DNA of 8,674 nucleotides from Hyphomicrobiales bacterium (GTDB lineage: Bacteria; Pseudomonadota; Alphaproteobacteria; Micropepsales; Micropepsaceae). Position numbers and translations under genes: made by a program. The number at the start of each line of letters is the position of its first letter. Within the stretch, counting starts at the first letter, position 1. The stretch is taken from the NCBI GenBank assembly GCA_017849395.1, contig JAFIHO010000306.1, positions 1 to 8,674 on the forward strand. The letters are read 5' to 3'. A model generated the notes under the pieces. The model did not search any database and was not told where the DNA came from. It saw nothing but the letters and a program-made list of their open reading frames with translations. Positions 1 to 6,451 of this stretch are shown one piece after another.

Positions 1-532
1 CCAGTCCTTGTCCAAGACCTTCTCCATGCCGGGCTGGCGCATGGGATTCGCGGCGGGCAACGAAAAGCTGATCGGCGCGCTGGCGCGCATCAAATCCTAT
101 CTGGATTACGGCGCGTTCACGCCGATCCAGGTTGCGGCAACCGCCGCGCTGAACGGGCCGCAAAAGGTGGTGGATGACATCCGCGCCGTCTACAAGGCGC
201 GCCGCGATGTGCTGGTGAAAAGCATGGCGGCGGCGGGCTGGCAGATTCCCGCGCCGGAAGCATCCATGTTCGCATGGGCGCCGGTGCCGGAAAAATACCG
301 CGAGCTGGGCTCGATGGAATTCGCAAAAGATTTGCTGATCCATGCCAAGGTGGCGGTGTCGCCTGGTATCGGCTTTGGCGAATATGGCGAGGGTTTCGTG
401 CGCGTGGCGCTGGTGGAGAATGAGCATCGCATCCGCCAGGCGGCGCGCAATGTGAAGAAGTTCCTGGCGCAGGGCACCAACAATCCGCCCATCGACATTC
501 CGAAGAAGAAAAAACTGGCTCCGGCGAAATGA
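1..532 (+). CDS. alaC: AlaC-type PLP-dependent aminotransferase, C-terminal part (5' end outside window)
   Basis: This is the C-terminal 177 codons or so of a class I/II aminotransferase; the reading frame is open to the left edge, so the gene is cut by the window. The fragment opens with QSLSKTFSMPGWRMGF, in which the Lys encoded at 14-16 is the expected Schiff-base lysine for pyridoxal phosphate. Further on, IKSYLDYGAFTPIQVA, VSPGIGFGEYG and FVRVALVEN match what I remember of E. coli AlaC (glutamate-pyruvate aminotransferase) and of LL-diaminopimelate-aminotransferase-like proteins. The Arg at 401-403 in FVRVAL is the likely alpha-carboxylate binder. The product should be a cytosolic enzyme moving amino groups between glutamate and pyruvate or a related keto acid. 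The tail ends in a lysine-rich stretch (PKKKKLAPAK) that I would not expect to be catalytic. The stop TGA overlaps the ATG of hom (ATGA), which suggests co-translation. The family call is strong; the exact substrate is inferred. Confidence 0.88.
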   Translation, partial: QSLSKTFSMPGWRMGFAAGNEKLIGALARIKSYLDYGAFTPIQVAATAALNGPQKVVDDIRAVYKARRDVLVKSMAAAGWQIPAPEASMFAWAPVPEKYRELGSMEFAKDLLIHAKVAVSPGIGFGEYGEGFVRVALVENEHRIRQAARNVKKFLAQGTNNPPIDIPKKKKLAPAK

Positions 533-1812
533 ATCCTTCTTTCCGGATTGCCATTGCCGGGCTCGGCACGGTCGGGAGCGGCGTGATGAAGGCGCTTGCC
601 GCGCGGGGCGAGGAGTTGTCGCGCCGCGCCGGACGCAAGCTCGAAGTGGTTGGCGTGTCGGCGCGCGATGCGAAGAAGCAGCGCGGCTTTGCCGTCACCG
701 GCTGGACGGATGATCCGTTGTCGCTGGCGAAACGCGATGCGGATGTCGTGGTCGAACTGATCGGCGGCGAGGAAGGTGTCGCGCGCGCGCTGGTCGAGAC
801 TGCTCTCGCCAACGGCAAGCATGTCGTGACCGCCAACAAGGCTTTGCTGGCAAAGCATGGCGCGGCGCTTGCCGCGCTGGCGGAAAAGAATGGCGTCAGC
901 CTGAAATTCGAGGCGGCGGCGGCAGGTGGCATTCCCATTATCAAGGCACTGCGTGAAAGCCTGATTGCGCATGGCGTGGATGCGGTGAAGGGAATCCTGA
1001 ACGGCACCTGCAATTACATTCTCACCGAGATGGAAGCGACGGGCCGCTCTTTTGCCGATGTGCTGAAGGAAGCGCAGGCGCTGGGCTATGCGGAGGCCGA
1101 TCCCACGCTGGATGTCGGCGGCGGAGACACGGCGCACAAGCTGGCGCTTCTGTCGGCGCTGGCCTTCGGCGTAGCACCGGATTTGTCCGCGATGACGGTG
1201 GAAGGTATCGAGCATATCACGCCGGACGATATCGCCTTTGCGTCCGAGTTCGGTTTCCGCATCAAGCTGCTGGGCGTGGCGCGGCGCACCGAACGTGGCA
1301 TCGACCAGAAGGTGCATCCCGCCATGGTGCGGGTGCGGTCTGCGCTGGCGAACGTCCATGGCGCGGCCAATGGCGTGGCCGTGGATGCGGGCGCCGCGGG
1401 ACCGTTCTTTTTCTCCGGTCGAGGGGCGGGCGAAGCGCCCACCGCTTCGGCGGTGATTTCCGATATCGTGGAGGCGGCGTCCGGCAAGCCCGGTCCTGTG
1501 TTCGGCCAGCCGGTCGGAAGTCTGCAAAAGTTAACGCCCGCGCCCGCCGGATCGTCGGTGTCGCGCTGGTATCTGCGTTTCGAGGTGCTGGACATCCCGG
1601 GCGTGCTGGCGCAAATCGCCGGGCATCTGGCGGAGGCCGGAGTCTCCATCGAAAGCATGGTGCAGCGGGTACGGTCCCCCGGCGCGCCTGTCGCAATAGT
1701 AATGATAACCCACGAAACTGCCCAGTCAGGGGTGGAGCGCGCCTTGAAGGCCATCGCGGCCTCGGACAAGGTGCGGGCCCGTCCCTGCATGATTCCCATG
1801 GAAGCCGCGTGA
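529..1812 (+). CDS. hom: Homoserine dehydrogenase with C-terminal ACT domain
   Basis: The 427-aa product should reduce aspartate-4-semialdehyde to homoserine with NAD(P)H, the branch point toward threonine, methionine and isoleucine. The N-terminal Rossmann fold carries GLGTVG at residues 11-16. Lys104 in TANKALL corresponds to the catalytic lysine of the family. NGTCNY (158-163) and the block with Glu189, Asp200 and Lys204 (AEADPTLDVGGGDTAHK) fit the homoserine-binding and catalytic site, with the spacing seen in yeast Hom6 (E208, D219, K223). Residues from about 348 to the end form an ACT domain (FEVLDIPGVLAQIAGHLAEA), which commonly mediates feedback inhibition by threonine. Length is normal for the monofunctional ACT-containing enzyme; no aspartokinase domain is fused. 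The ATG overlaps the upstream aminotransferase stop by 4 nt, and no good Shine-Dalgarno sequence precedes it, so translational coupling is likely. Confidence 0.96.
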   Translation: MNPSFRIAIAGLGTVGSGVMKALAARGEELSRRAGRKLEVVGVSARDAKKQRGFAVTGWTDDPLSLAKRDADVVVELIGGEEGVARALVETALANGKHVVTANKALLAKHGAALAALAEKNGVSLKFEAAAAGGIPIIKALRESLIAHGVDAVKGILNGTCNYILTEMEATGRSFADVLKEAQALGYAEADPTLDVGGGDTAHKLALLSALAFGVAPDLSAMTVEGIEHITPDDIAFASEFGFRIKLLGVARRTERGIDQKVHPAMVRVRSALANVHGAANGVAVDAGAAGPFFFSGRGAGEAPTASAVISDIVEAASGKPGPVFGQPVGSLQKLTPAPAGSSVSRWYLRFEVLDIPGVLAQIAGHLAEAGVSIESMVQRVRSPGAPVAIVMITHETAQSGVERALKAIAASDKVRARPCMIPMEAA

Positions 1813-1826
1813 CGGGTCCGACATTC

Positions 1827-1833
1827 GAGGAAA
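1827..1833 (+). promoter_or_regulatory. Ribosome binding site of glpX
   Basis: GAGGAAA lies 4 nt before the ATG at 1838, in the 25-nt gap after the hom stop. It fixes the glpX start. The gap is too short to suggest a separate promoter. Confidence 0.7.
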
Positions 1834-1837
1834 TGCC

Positions 1838-2824
1838 ATGAACCAGATTCGTACTTCCGACCTCAGCAAGCCGCTGGACCGCGCTTTCGCGCTGGAAGCC
1901 GTGCGCGTTACCGAAGCGGCGGCGATTGCCGCATCGCTGCAGATCGGCCGCGGCAACGAGCATGACGCCGACCGCGCGGCGGTGGAGGCGATGCGCGCCG
2001 CGTTCAACATTCTGCCCATCTCCGGCACGGTGGTGATCGGCGAGGGCGAGCGCGATGAAGCGCCGATGCTCTATATCGGTGAGAAGGTTGGCGCGGGCGG
2101 GCTTGCGGTGGATATCGCGCTCGATCCGCTGGAAGGCACGACGCTGACCGCCAAGGCGATGGCGAATGCGCTGGCGGTGATGGCGATGGCCGAACCGGGC
2201 ACCATGCTGAACGCACCCGACACCTATATGGACAAGATTGCCATTGGCCCGGGCTTCGCCGAAGGCCTGGTCGATCTGGATGCCGAGCCGGGCGACAATA
2301 TCAATGCCATCGCAAAGGCGAAGGGCGTGAAGCCGTCGGAAATCCGCGCGCTGGTGATGGATCGCCCGCGTCATGAAGCGCTTATCGCCAAGATCCGCAA
2401 GGCGGGCGCGGCGGTGAAGCTGATCACCGATGGCGATGTGGCCGGCGTGATCGAAGCTACCGATCCGGAAACCGGCGTGGACATCTATATGGGCCAGGGC
2501 GGTGCGCCGGAAGGCGCGCTGGCGGCGGCGGCGCTGCGCTGCGTCGGCGGCCAGATGCAGGGACGGCTGGTGTTCCGCAACGATGCGGAGCGCGAACGCG
2601 CCGCCAAATGGGGCATCAAGGACCTGAACCGGAAATATCAGCTTCTCGATCTGGTGTCGGGCGATGTGGTGTTTTCGGCCACGGGCGTCACCGACGGTTC
2701 GATGCTGCAGGGCGTTCATCGCGACGGTGATTTTATCACCACCGAGAGTATCGTGATGCGTTCGGCCACCGGCACCGTGCGCCGCATCAAGGCGCGCCAC
2801 CGCCGCAACCGCATCGGTGGCTGA
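1838..2824 (+). CDS. glpX: Class II fructose-1,6-bisphosphatase (GlpX)
   Basis: The 328-aa product should hydrolyse fructose-1,6-bisphosphate to fructose-6-phosphate in gluconeogenesis; in some alphaproteobacteria the same family also acts on sedoheptulose-1,7-bisphosphate. The sequence carries the GlpX signatures GEGERDEAPMLYIGE (residues 68-82) and DPLEGTT (96-102). By alignment from memory with E. coli GlpX, Asp45, Glu69 and Asp96 are candidate metal ligands and Asp73 the catalytic acid. The stretch ANALAVMAMAEPG and the glycine-rich GGAPEGALAAAALRC are also typical of the family. Length is standard. It sits between hom and recJ and overlaps the recJ start by 8 nt, so it is probably part of the same transcript. 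Being in this group is a matter of conserved gene order rather than shared pathway. No truncation or missing motif was seen. Confidence 0.95.
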   Translation: MNQIRTSDLSKPLDRAFALEAVRVTEAAAIAASLQIGRGNEHDADRAAVEAMRAAFNILPISGTVVIGEGERDEAPMLYIGEKVGAGGLAVDIALDPLEGTTLTAKAMANALAVMAMAEPGTMLNAPDTYMDKIAIGPGFAEGLVDLDAEPGDNINAIAKAKGVKPSEIRALVMDRPRHEALIAKIRKAGAAVKLITDGDVAGVIEATDPETGVDIYMGQGGAPEGALAAAALRCVGGQMQGRLVFRNDAERERAAKWGIKDLNRKYQLLDLVSGDVVFSATGVTDGSMLQGVHRDGDFITTESIVMRSATGTVRRIKARHRRNRIGG

Positions 2825-4607
2825 GGCGGCCGCCCGCATCCCGCTGCCGGACGCGGCTTTCGGTGTCGCGCGCAGTTTCTCGGGCCGCCGCTGGATTCTG
2901 AAAGACGTGCCCATCGAGGCCGAGCGCGCGCTGGCGCGCATCGTGTCGCCCGCGCTGGCGCGGCTGCTTGCTGCGCGCGGCGTCAGCGCGGACGCTGCGG
3001 CGGCGTATTTGGCGCCGAAGCTGAAAGACCTGATGCCCGATCCGCTGGTGCTTAAGGATATGGGTACGGCCGTGGATCGCGTGGCGCGCGCGCTGGAGGC
3101 GGGCGAACGTATCGCGGTGTTCGGCGACTATGATGTCGATGGATCGACCTCGGCGGCGCTGCTGGCGGATTTCCTGTCGGCGCTGGGCGTGGCCGCGCGG
3201 CTTTATATTCCCGACCGCATGACCGAGGGCTATGGCCCGTCGCCCGCCGCGATGCGCTTGCTGGCCGATGAGGGCGCGAAGCTGGCCGTGACCGTGGATT
3301 GCGGCGCGGCGGCGATTGCGGCGCTGGAGGAGGCGAAGGCAGCAGGGCTGGATGTGGTGGTGCTGGATCATCATCTCGTCGAGGCTGCGCCGCCCGCCAT
3401 CGCGCATGTGAATCCCAACCAGCCGGGCGATGAATCCGGCCTGGGCCATTTGTGCGCGGCGGGCGTGACGTTCCTGTTCCTGGTGGCGTTGAACCGGCAT
3501 CTGCGCGACAGCGGCTTTTACGCCCGCAAGGAGATCGTGGAGCCTGATCTGCGGTTGTTTCTGGATTTGGTTGGGCTGGCGACGGTTTGCGATGTGGTGC
3601 CATTGACCGGCCTTAACCGCGCCTTTGTGCGGCAGGGGCTTGGGCAGATGGGGCAGATGTCGCGGCCGGGATTGGCGGCGCTGGCGGGTGTTGCGAAGGC
3701 TGTGCCGCCTTTCACGCCGTATCATCTGGGTTTCGTTTTCGGGCCGCGCATCAATGCGGGCGGGCGTGTGGGCCGCTCCTCGCTGGGCGTCGATCTGCTG
3801 ACGGCGCGCGAACCGCAAATGGCGGAGGAATTCGCCGCCGCGCTGGACATGCATAACCGCGAACGCCAGGCCATCGAAAAGCTTATCCTGGACGAGGCCA
3901 TCGCCATGGCGGCGTTGCAGGACAATTCTCCGTTCCTGCTCGCGGCATCGGATGGATGGCATCCCGGCGTGGTCGGGATCGTCGCGGGACGATTGAAGGA
4001 GCGCTTCGGCAAGCCTGCATTCGTTGCCGGATTTGAAGGCGGCATGGGGCGCGGCTCGGCACGTTCCATTCCCGGCATCGATATCGGCGCCATCATGCGC
4101 GCGGCGCGCGAGACGGGCGTCATCGAATCCGGCGGTGGCCATGCCATGGCGGCAGGGTTCTCGCTGATGCAGAGCCAACTGGATGGATTCCGCGCCTTCC
4201 TCGCCGAACAGTTCGGCGGCGCTGGACCGGCACTTGCGGCGGCAAACGAGCTTGAGATCTATGCGGTGACTTCGCCTAGCGGCGCGAACCTGTCGCTGCT
4301 GACCGAAATCGCGGGGGCAGGACCATTCGGCGCGGGCAATCCCGAGCCTGTGGTGGCGGTGCCGGATGCGCGTGTGACCTATGCCGATGTGGTGGGGCGA
4401 GACCATGTGAAGCTGCGGCTTCAGGGCGGCGACGGATCGCGGCTGGACGCCATCGCATTTCGCGCCGCCGCGACCCCGCTGGGGGAAGGATTGCTGGCCA
4501 GCCGGGGCGGAACCATTCATGCGGTCGGGCGGCTGCGGCAGGACGACTGGAGCGGGGCGCCGCGCGTACAGTTGGAAATACAGGACGCCGCCCCAGGCAC
4601 GGGCTGA
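2817..4607 (+). CDS. recJ: Single-stranded-DNA-specific 5'-3' exonuclease RecJ
   Basis: The 596-aa product should degrade single-stranded DNA 5' to 3' in RecF-pathway recombination, mismatch repair and base-excision repair. All DHH-superfamily motifs are present: motif I FGDYDVDG (residues 102-109), motif II VDCG (160-163), motif III DHH (184-186, in VVLDHHLVE) and motif IV DVVP (259-262). The DHHA1 part follows, with GWHPGVVGIVAGRL, GRGSARSIPG and the nucleic-acid-binding GGGHAMAAG (439-447). The last 130 residues fit the OB-like domain. The metal ligands Asp104/106/108, Asp161, His185/186 and Asp259 all look intact. The start is a GTG inside the end of glpX with no clear Shine-Dalgarno sequence. 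It is favoured because it leaves about 14 residues before the conserved FGVARSFSGRRW block that begins most alphaproteobacterial RecJ proteins. Length is close to the family norm (about 570-600 aa). Confidence 0.95.
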   Translation: MAEAAARIPLPDAAFGVARSFSGRRWILKDVPIEAERALARIVSPALARLLAARGVSADAAAAYLAPKLKDLMPDPLVLKDMGTAVDRVARALEAGERIAVFGDYDVDGSTSAALLADFLSALGVAARLYIPDRMTEGYGPSPAAMRLLADEGAKLAVTVDCGAAAIAALEEAKAAGLDVVVLDHHLVEAAPPAIAHVNPNQPGDESGLGHLCAAGVTFLFLVALNRHLRDSGFYARKEIVEPDLRLFLDLVGLATVCDVVPLTGLNRAFVRQGLGQMGQMSRPGLAALAGVAKAVPPFTPYHLGFVFGPRINAGGRVGRSSLGVDLLTAREPQMAEEFAAALDMHNRERQAIEKLILDEAIAMAALQDNSPFLLAASDGWHPGVVGIVAGRLKERFGKPAFVAGFEGGMGRGSARSIPGIDIGAIMRAARETGVIESGGGHAMAAGFSLMQSQLDGFRAFLAEQFGGAGPALAAANELEIYAVTSPSGANLSLLTEIAGAGPFGAGNPEPVVAVPDARVTYADVVGRDHVKLRLQGGDGSRLDAIAFRAAATPLGEGLLASRGGTIHAVGRLRQDDWSGAPRVQLEIQDAAPGTG

Positions 4608-4623
4608 AATCCGGGCAAAAGAC

Positions 4624-4650
4624 TTGCAAATACGGGGGGCGGCTTGTATC
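4624..4650 (+). promoter_or_regulatory. Possible promoter of tRNA-Glu
   Basis: TTGCAA (4624-4629) and TGTATC (4645-4650) are separated by 15 nt in the 60-nt gap between the recJ stop and the tRNA. They are a rough match to -35 and -10 elements and would put the transcription start about 11 nt before the mature tRNA 5' end. The spacer is shorter than ideal and the -10 match is modest, so read-through from recJ remains possible. Confidence 0.35.
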
Positions 4651-4667
4651 ACCCCGCCTCTCCGGCC

Positions 4668-4742
4668 GCGCCCTTCGTCTATCGGTTAGGACCCAAGATT
4701 TTCAATCTTGTAAGAGGGGTTCGACTCCCCTAGGGCGCGCCA
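4668..4742 (+). tRNA. tRNA-Glu (anticodon UUC)
   Basis: A complete 75-nt cloverleaf with encoded CCA can be drawn. The acceptor stem is GCGCCCT (4668-4674) with AGGGCGC (4732-4738), followed by discriminator G and CCA at 4740-4742. The D arm is GTC...GAC around TCGGTTAG. The anticodon stem is CAAGA (4694-4698) with TCTTG (4706-4710), and its 7-nt loop TTTTCAA places TTC at 4701-4703. The T arm is AGGGG-TTCGACT-CCCCT. The TTCGTCTA start, the short variable loop and the T arm match bacterial tRNA-Glu. It reads GAA and, by wobble, GAG codons. Glutamyl-tRNA is also the precursor for tetrapyrrole synthesis in alphaproteobacteria only where the C5 pathway exists, so no such role is claimed here. 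Confidence 0.97.
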
Positions 4743-4900
4743 TTTCACCGTCTTTGCCCTTCATTCCGTGCAGCGAATTGGCTTGGGAAGAGCGCTGCAG
4801 ACGCGGTTTTCGTCAACGGAACGATTGCGAGAACCGCTGTAAATGGCGTTTACACATGGCGTCGGGCCTAGCTCCCGGACCTATGATTTTACAGTATAAA
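4743..4900 (+). other. Intergenic region with several inverted repeats between tRNA-Glu and the PEP-CTERM gene
   Basis: No open frame with coding character was found here. The region holds three separate dyads. TGCAGCG/CGCTGCA lies at 4769-4775 and 4793-4799 with a 17-nt loop. GCGGTTTTCG/CGAGAACCGC lies at 4803-4812 and 4828-4837, forming 10 pairs including one G-U with a 15-nt loop. TGTAAA-N5-TTTACA lies at 4838-4854 and abuts the second dyad. None is followed by a T run, so none is a clear intrinsic terminator for the tRNA transcript. Confidence 0.6.
4838..4854. promoter_or_regulatory. Perfect palindrome TGTAAA-N5-TTTACA, candidate activator or operator site
   Basis: Two 6-bp half-sites TGTAAA (4838-4843) and TTTACA (4849-4854) flank a 5-nt centre TGGCG. 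The centre is about 85 nt upstream of the start predicted from the GG-N10-GC element at 4907-4920. That is the usual distance for a sigma-54 enhancer-binding-protein site. The heptamer ATGGCGT overlaps the palindrome and recurs 13 bp later (4843-4849 and 4856-4862). Binding by a specific protein is inference. Confidence 0.5.
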
Positions 4901-4904
4901 ATTT

Positions 4905-4922
4905 CCGGCATGAAACTTGCTT
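4905..4922 (+). promoter_or_regulatory. Candidate sigma-54 (RpoN) -24/-12 promoter of the PEP-CTERM gene
   Basis: CCGGCATGAAACTTGCTT contains GG at 4907-4908, exactly ten bases, then GC at 4919-4920. This is the invariant spacing of RpoN promoters. Compared with TGGCAC-N5-TTGC, it reads CGGCAT-N5-TTGC, with two mismatches and a full TTGCT block at -12. Transcription would start near 4932, leaving a leader of about 34 nt that contains the strong ribosome site at 4949. In Zoogloea and other bacteria, PEP-CTERM genes are known to depend on RpoN with the PrsK/PrsR pair, which makes the match meaningful in context. A TATAAA at 4895-4900 has no acceptable -35 partner. Confidence 0.6.
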
Positions 4923-4948
4923 AACAGCGAATATCTCTCAATCACAAC

Positions 4949-4955
4949 GAGGAGG
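4949..4955 (+). promoter_or_regulatory. Strong ribosome binding site of the PEP-CTERM gene
   Basis: GAGGAGG ends 10 nt before the ATG at 4966. It is the best Shine-Dalgarno match in the window, consistent with a highly translated surface protein, and it decides the start. Confidence 0.75.
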
Positions 4956-4965
4956 TTCGCTAGTC

Positions 4966-5820
4966 ATGCTCATCACCTCATACCGCTTCTCGCACAGAGT
5001 AGCGGGCGGCGCTGCCTTGGCGGCGATCAGCTTTTTTGTCCAACCTGCGTTGGCGGACGTCGTCACGCCCGCAGCGATGGGCAACTGGGCCTTCAACAAC
5101 CGGGATGTAAACGGCGTGGTTGGGGCCAATCCCACGGGCATTGGCGGCCTGGTCGTTGGTCCGGGAACGCCGCCTTTGGGCACCGGAAGCGCCCATCTTC
5201 AAACGGGCAATGGCACCATAGGCGGAGATGGTACGGAGGAACTGCGCAACACCGGTTTCGCCGGAACGCTGCTGTCTTCCATCACGGCTCTGAGTTATTC
5301 GACCTTCGTGACTCAGAATAACGGCCAGCAATTTCCCTATCTGGGTTTGATGGTCGATACGAGCGGCGACGGAAATTTCGACAACATCTTCTTTTTCGAA
5401 CCGCCCTATCAGACACCCGGTTCCGGCAATGCGGGGCTTCCCGATCAGGGCGCGAGTGTCCTCAACACATGGCAGACCTGGGACGCGCTTGCCGGCGGCT
5501 GGTGGGACAATAACGGCAACTGCACGCCGGGCACGGGTGTCGGCGCTCTTGCAACATGTCTTGGCGCGGATTTCGCGACCGCGACGATTGCCAATGCCGG
5601 TGGACTGGGCGGCGTGCGCTTCAATGTCGGATTTGCAAGCGATACCGACCAGTTCAACGCCTATATCGACAACTTCACCATCGGCATCAATGGCGTGAAC
5701 ACGGTCTATGACTTCGAAGCGCGGGCGGCCGTCGCTTCGGTGCCCGAACCCATCACCCTGTCGCTGTTCGGCGCGGGCTTGGCCGGCGCGATTGCGGTGC
5801 GGCGGCGCAGGAAGGGCTGA
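4966..5820 (+). CDS. PEP-CTERM sorting domain-containing secreted protein
   Basis: The 284-aa product has a Sec signal peptide (residues 1-30: basic RFSHR, then a hydrophobic stretch, likely cut after PALA). The C-terminus is a classic exosortase signal: VPEP at 259-262, a hydrophobic helix ITLSLFGAGLAGAIAV (263-278) and RRRRKG at the end. Such proteins are exported, cleaved at the PEP motif by an exosortase (EpsH/XrtA) and released or attached to extracellular polysaccharide in biofilm or floc formers. The mature part is rich in Gly, Asn, Thr and aromatic residues with few lysines, as expected for a beta-sandwich surface domain. DTSGDGNFD (131-139) resembles a calcium-binding loop, and Cys186 and Cys198 may form a small disulfide loop. 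No exosortase or EPS gene is in the window, so the processing enzyme must be encoded elsewhere. The specific function is unknown. It is a single-gene unit with its own promoter and terminator. Confidence 0.9.
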   Translation: MLITSYRFSHRVAGGAALAAISFFVQPALADVVTPAAMGNWAFNNRDVNGVVGANPTGIGGLVVGPGTPPLGTGSAHLQTGNGTIGGDGTEELRNTGFAGTLLSSITALSYSTFVTQNNGQQFPYLGLMVDTSGDGNFDNIFFFEPPYQTPGSGNAGLPDQGASVLNTWQTWDALAGGWWDNNGNCTPGTGVGALATCLGADFATATIANAGGLGGVRFNVGFASDTDQFNAYIDNFTIGINGVNTVYDFEARAAVASVPEPITLSLFGAGLAGAIAVRRRRKG

Positions 5821-5840
5821 TCAGTCTTTCAAAAACAGAG

Positions 5841-5870
5841 AAACGGCGCCTTCGGGCGCCGTTTTCGTTT
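5841..5870 (+). terminator. Rho-independent terminator of the PEP-CTERM gene
   Basis: A perfect 10-bp stem AAACGGCGCC (5841-5850) and GGCGCCGTTT (5855-5864) closes on a UUCG tetraloop and runs into TTTTCGTTT. It begins 20 nt after the stop codon. On the minus strand the stem is followed by CTCTGTTTTTG, so it may also stop transcripts from the convergent transporter gene. Confidence 0.9.
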
Positions 5871-5921
5871 CTGTCCCAGGGTGTGAGTGTCAAAGGCGCG
5901 ACGAAGCCGTGGGCGCGATCG

Positions 5922-6410
5922 TCACCACCGCACGAGCACCACCCCCGCGATGAGCAGAAGCACGCCCGCGGCGCGGGACGGGGTCAGCAGATGCTGTGTG
6001 ATCCCCAGGAAGCCGAAATGGTCCATTGCCACCGCCGTGCAGAGCTGGCCGACGACCACCAGAGCCAGGGTCGTCGCCGCGCCCAGACGGGGGACAACCA
6101 GGATGGCGGTGCCGATGAAGATCGATCCCAACAGGCCGCCGATCCATGTGAAGCCCTGCACCCGTGACACCATCGTGCCCAGGGATTTCACGCCATCCAC
6201 CGAGATGGCGACGGTGAGCATTGCCATCGTCCCGACAAGATAGCTGGTTGCGCCCGCCCACCAGGTCGAGCCGATCTGCATGCGCAGGTTGGAATTCAGG
6301 ACTTGCTGGACCGCGAGGCTGATTCCCGCGCCCACCGCGCCGATATAAAAAAGAACTGGCAATGCGAACTCCCGCCTGGTGCGGCAGGACGTTGCAGCAG
6401 GAGCGCCCAT
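5922..6410 (-). CDS. Small DMT-superfamily transporter, YdcZ/DUF606 type
   Basis: The product (162 aa from the ATG) is an inner-membrane protein with about five hydrophobic helices, near residues 17-36, 50-71, 89-106, 111-130 and 146-161. The family signature is clear: PRLGAATTLALVVVGQL (107-123), then DHFGFLG (130-136) and a final helix GVLLLIAGVVLV. These match single-domain YdcZ-like (DUF606) members of the drug/metabolite transporter superfamily, which usually work as dimers; substrates are generally unknown. The ATG at 6408-6410 has no Shine-Dalgarno sequence, and a GCGCAAC/GTTGCGC dyad lies directly upstream. A TTG at 6360-6362 has GGCGGGAG six bases before it and would give a 146-aa protein starting at the first helix, closer to the usual length of about 140 aa. 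The shorter form may be the true one. The gene lies 41 nt (or 89 nt from the TTG) after the unknown 138-aa gene and is probably co-transcribed with it. Confidence 0.85.
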   Translation of the reverse strand: MGAPAATSCRTRREFALPVLFYIGAVGAGISLAVQQVLNSNLRMQIGSTWWAGATSYLVGTMAMLTVAISVDGVKSLGTMVSRVQGFTWIGGLLGSIFIGTAILVVPRLGAATTLALVVVGQLCTAVAMDHFGFLGITQHLLTPSRAAGVLLLIAGVVLVRW

Positions 6411-6411
6411 G

Positions 6412-6438
6412 GCGCAACCGGACGTGTTTGCGTTGCGC
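6412..6438. repeat. Inverted repeat between the unknown gene and the transporter gene
   Basis: GCGCAAC (6412-6418) and GTTGCGC (6432-6438) form a perfect 7-bp stem with a 13-nt loop. In the minus-strand mRNA it lies between the stop codon of the 138-aa gene and the first possible ATG of the transporter. It could reduce translation from that ATG or stabilise one cistron; no T run follows, so it is not a standard terminator. Confidence 0.4.
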
Positions 6439-6451
6439 GAACGGTGTGCGG

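Noticed and set aside
1262..4652. Long minus-strand open frames opposite hom, glpX and recJ
   Set aside because: They are mirror frames of three unmistakable conserved genes, with His/Arg-rich composition typical of antisense of GC-rich genes.
4638..4658. GGCGG...CCGCC stem before tRNA-Glu as a recJ terminator
   Set aside because: Only five pairs with an 11-nt loop and no T run; it overlaps the possible tRNA promoter.
4668..4742. tRNA-Glu 3' end as an integration (att) site
   Set aside because: No repeat of the tRNA 3' end is seen elsewhere in the window and no integrase is present.
4895..4900. TATAAA as a sigma-70 -10 element for the PEP-CTERM gene
   Set aside because: The sequence 17 nt upstream (CTCCCG) does not resemble a -35 element; the GG-N10-GC site just downstream explains the promoter better.
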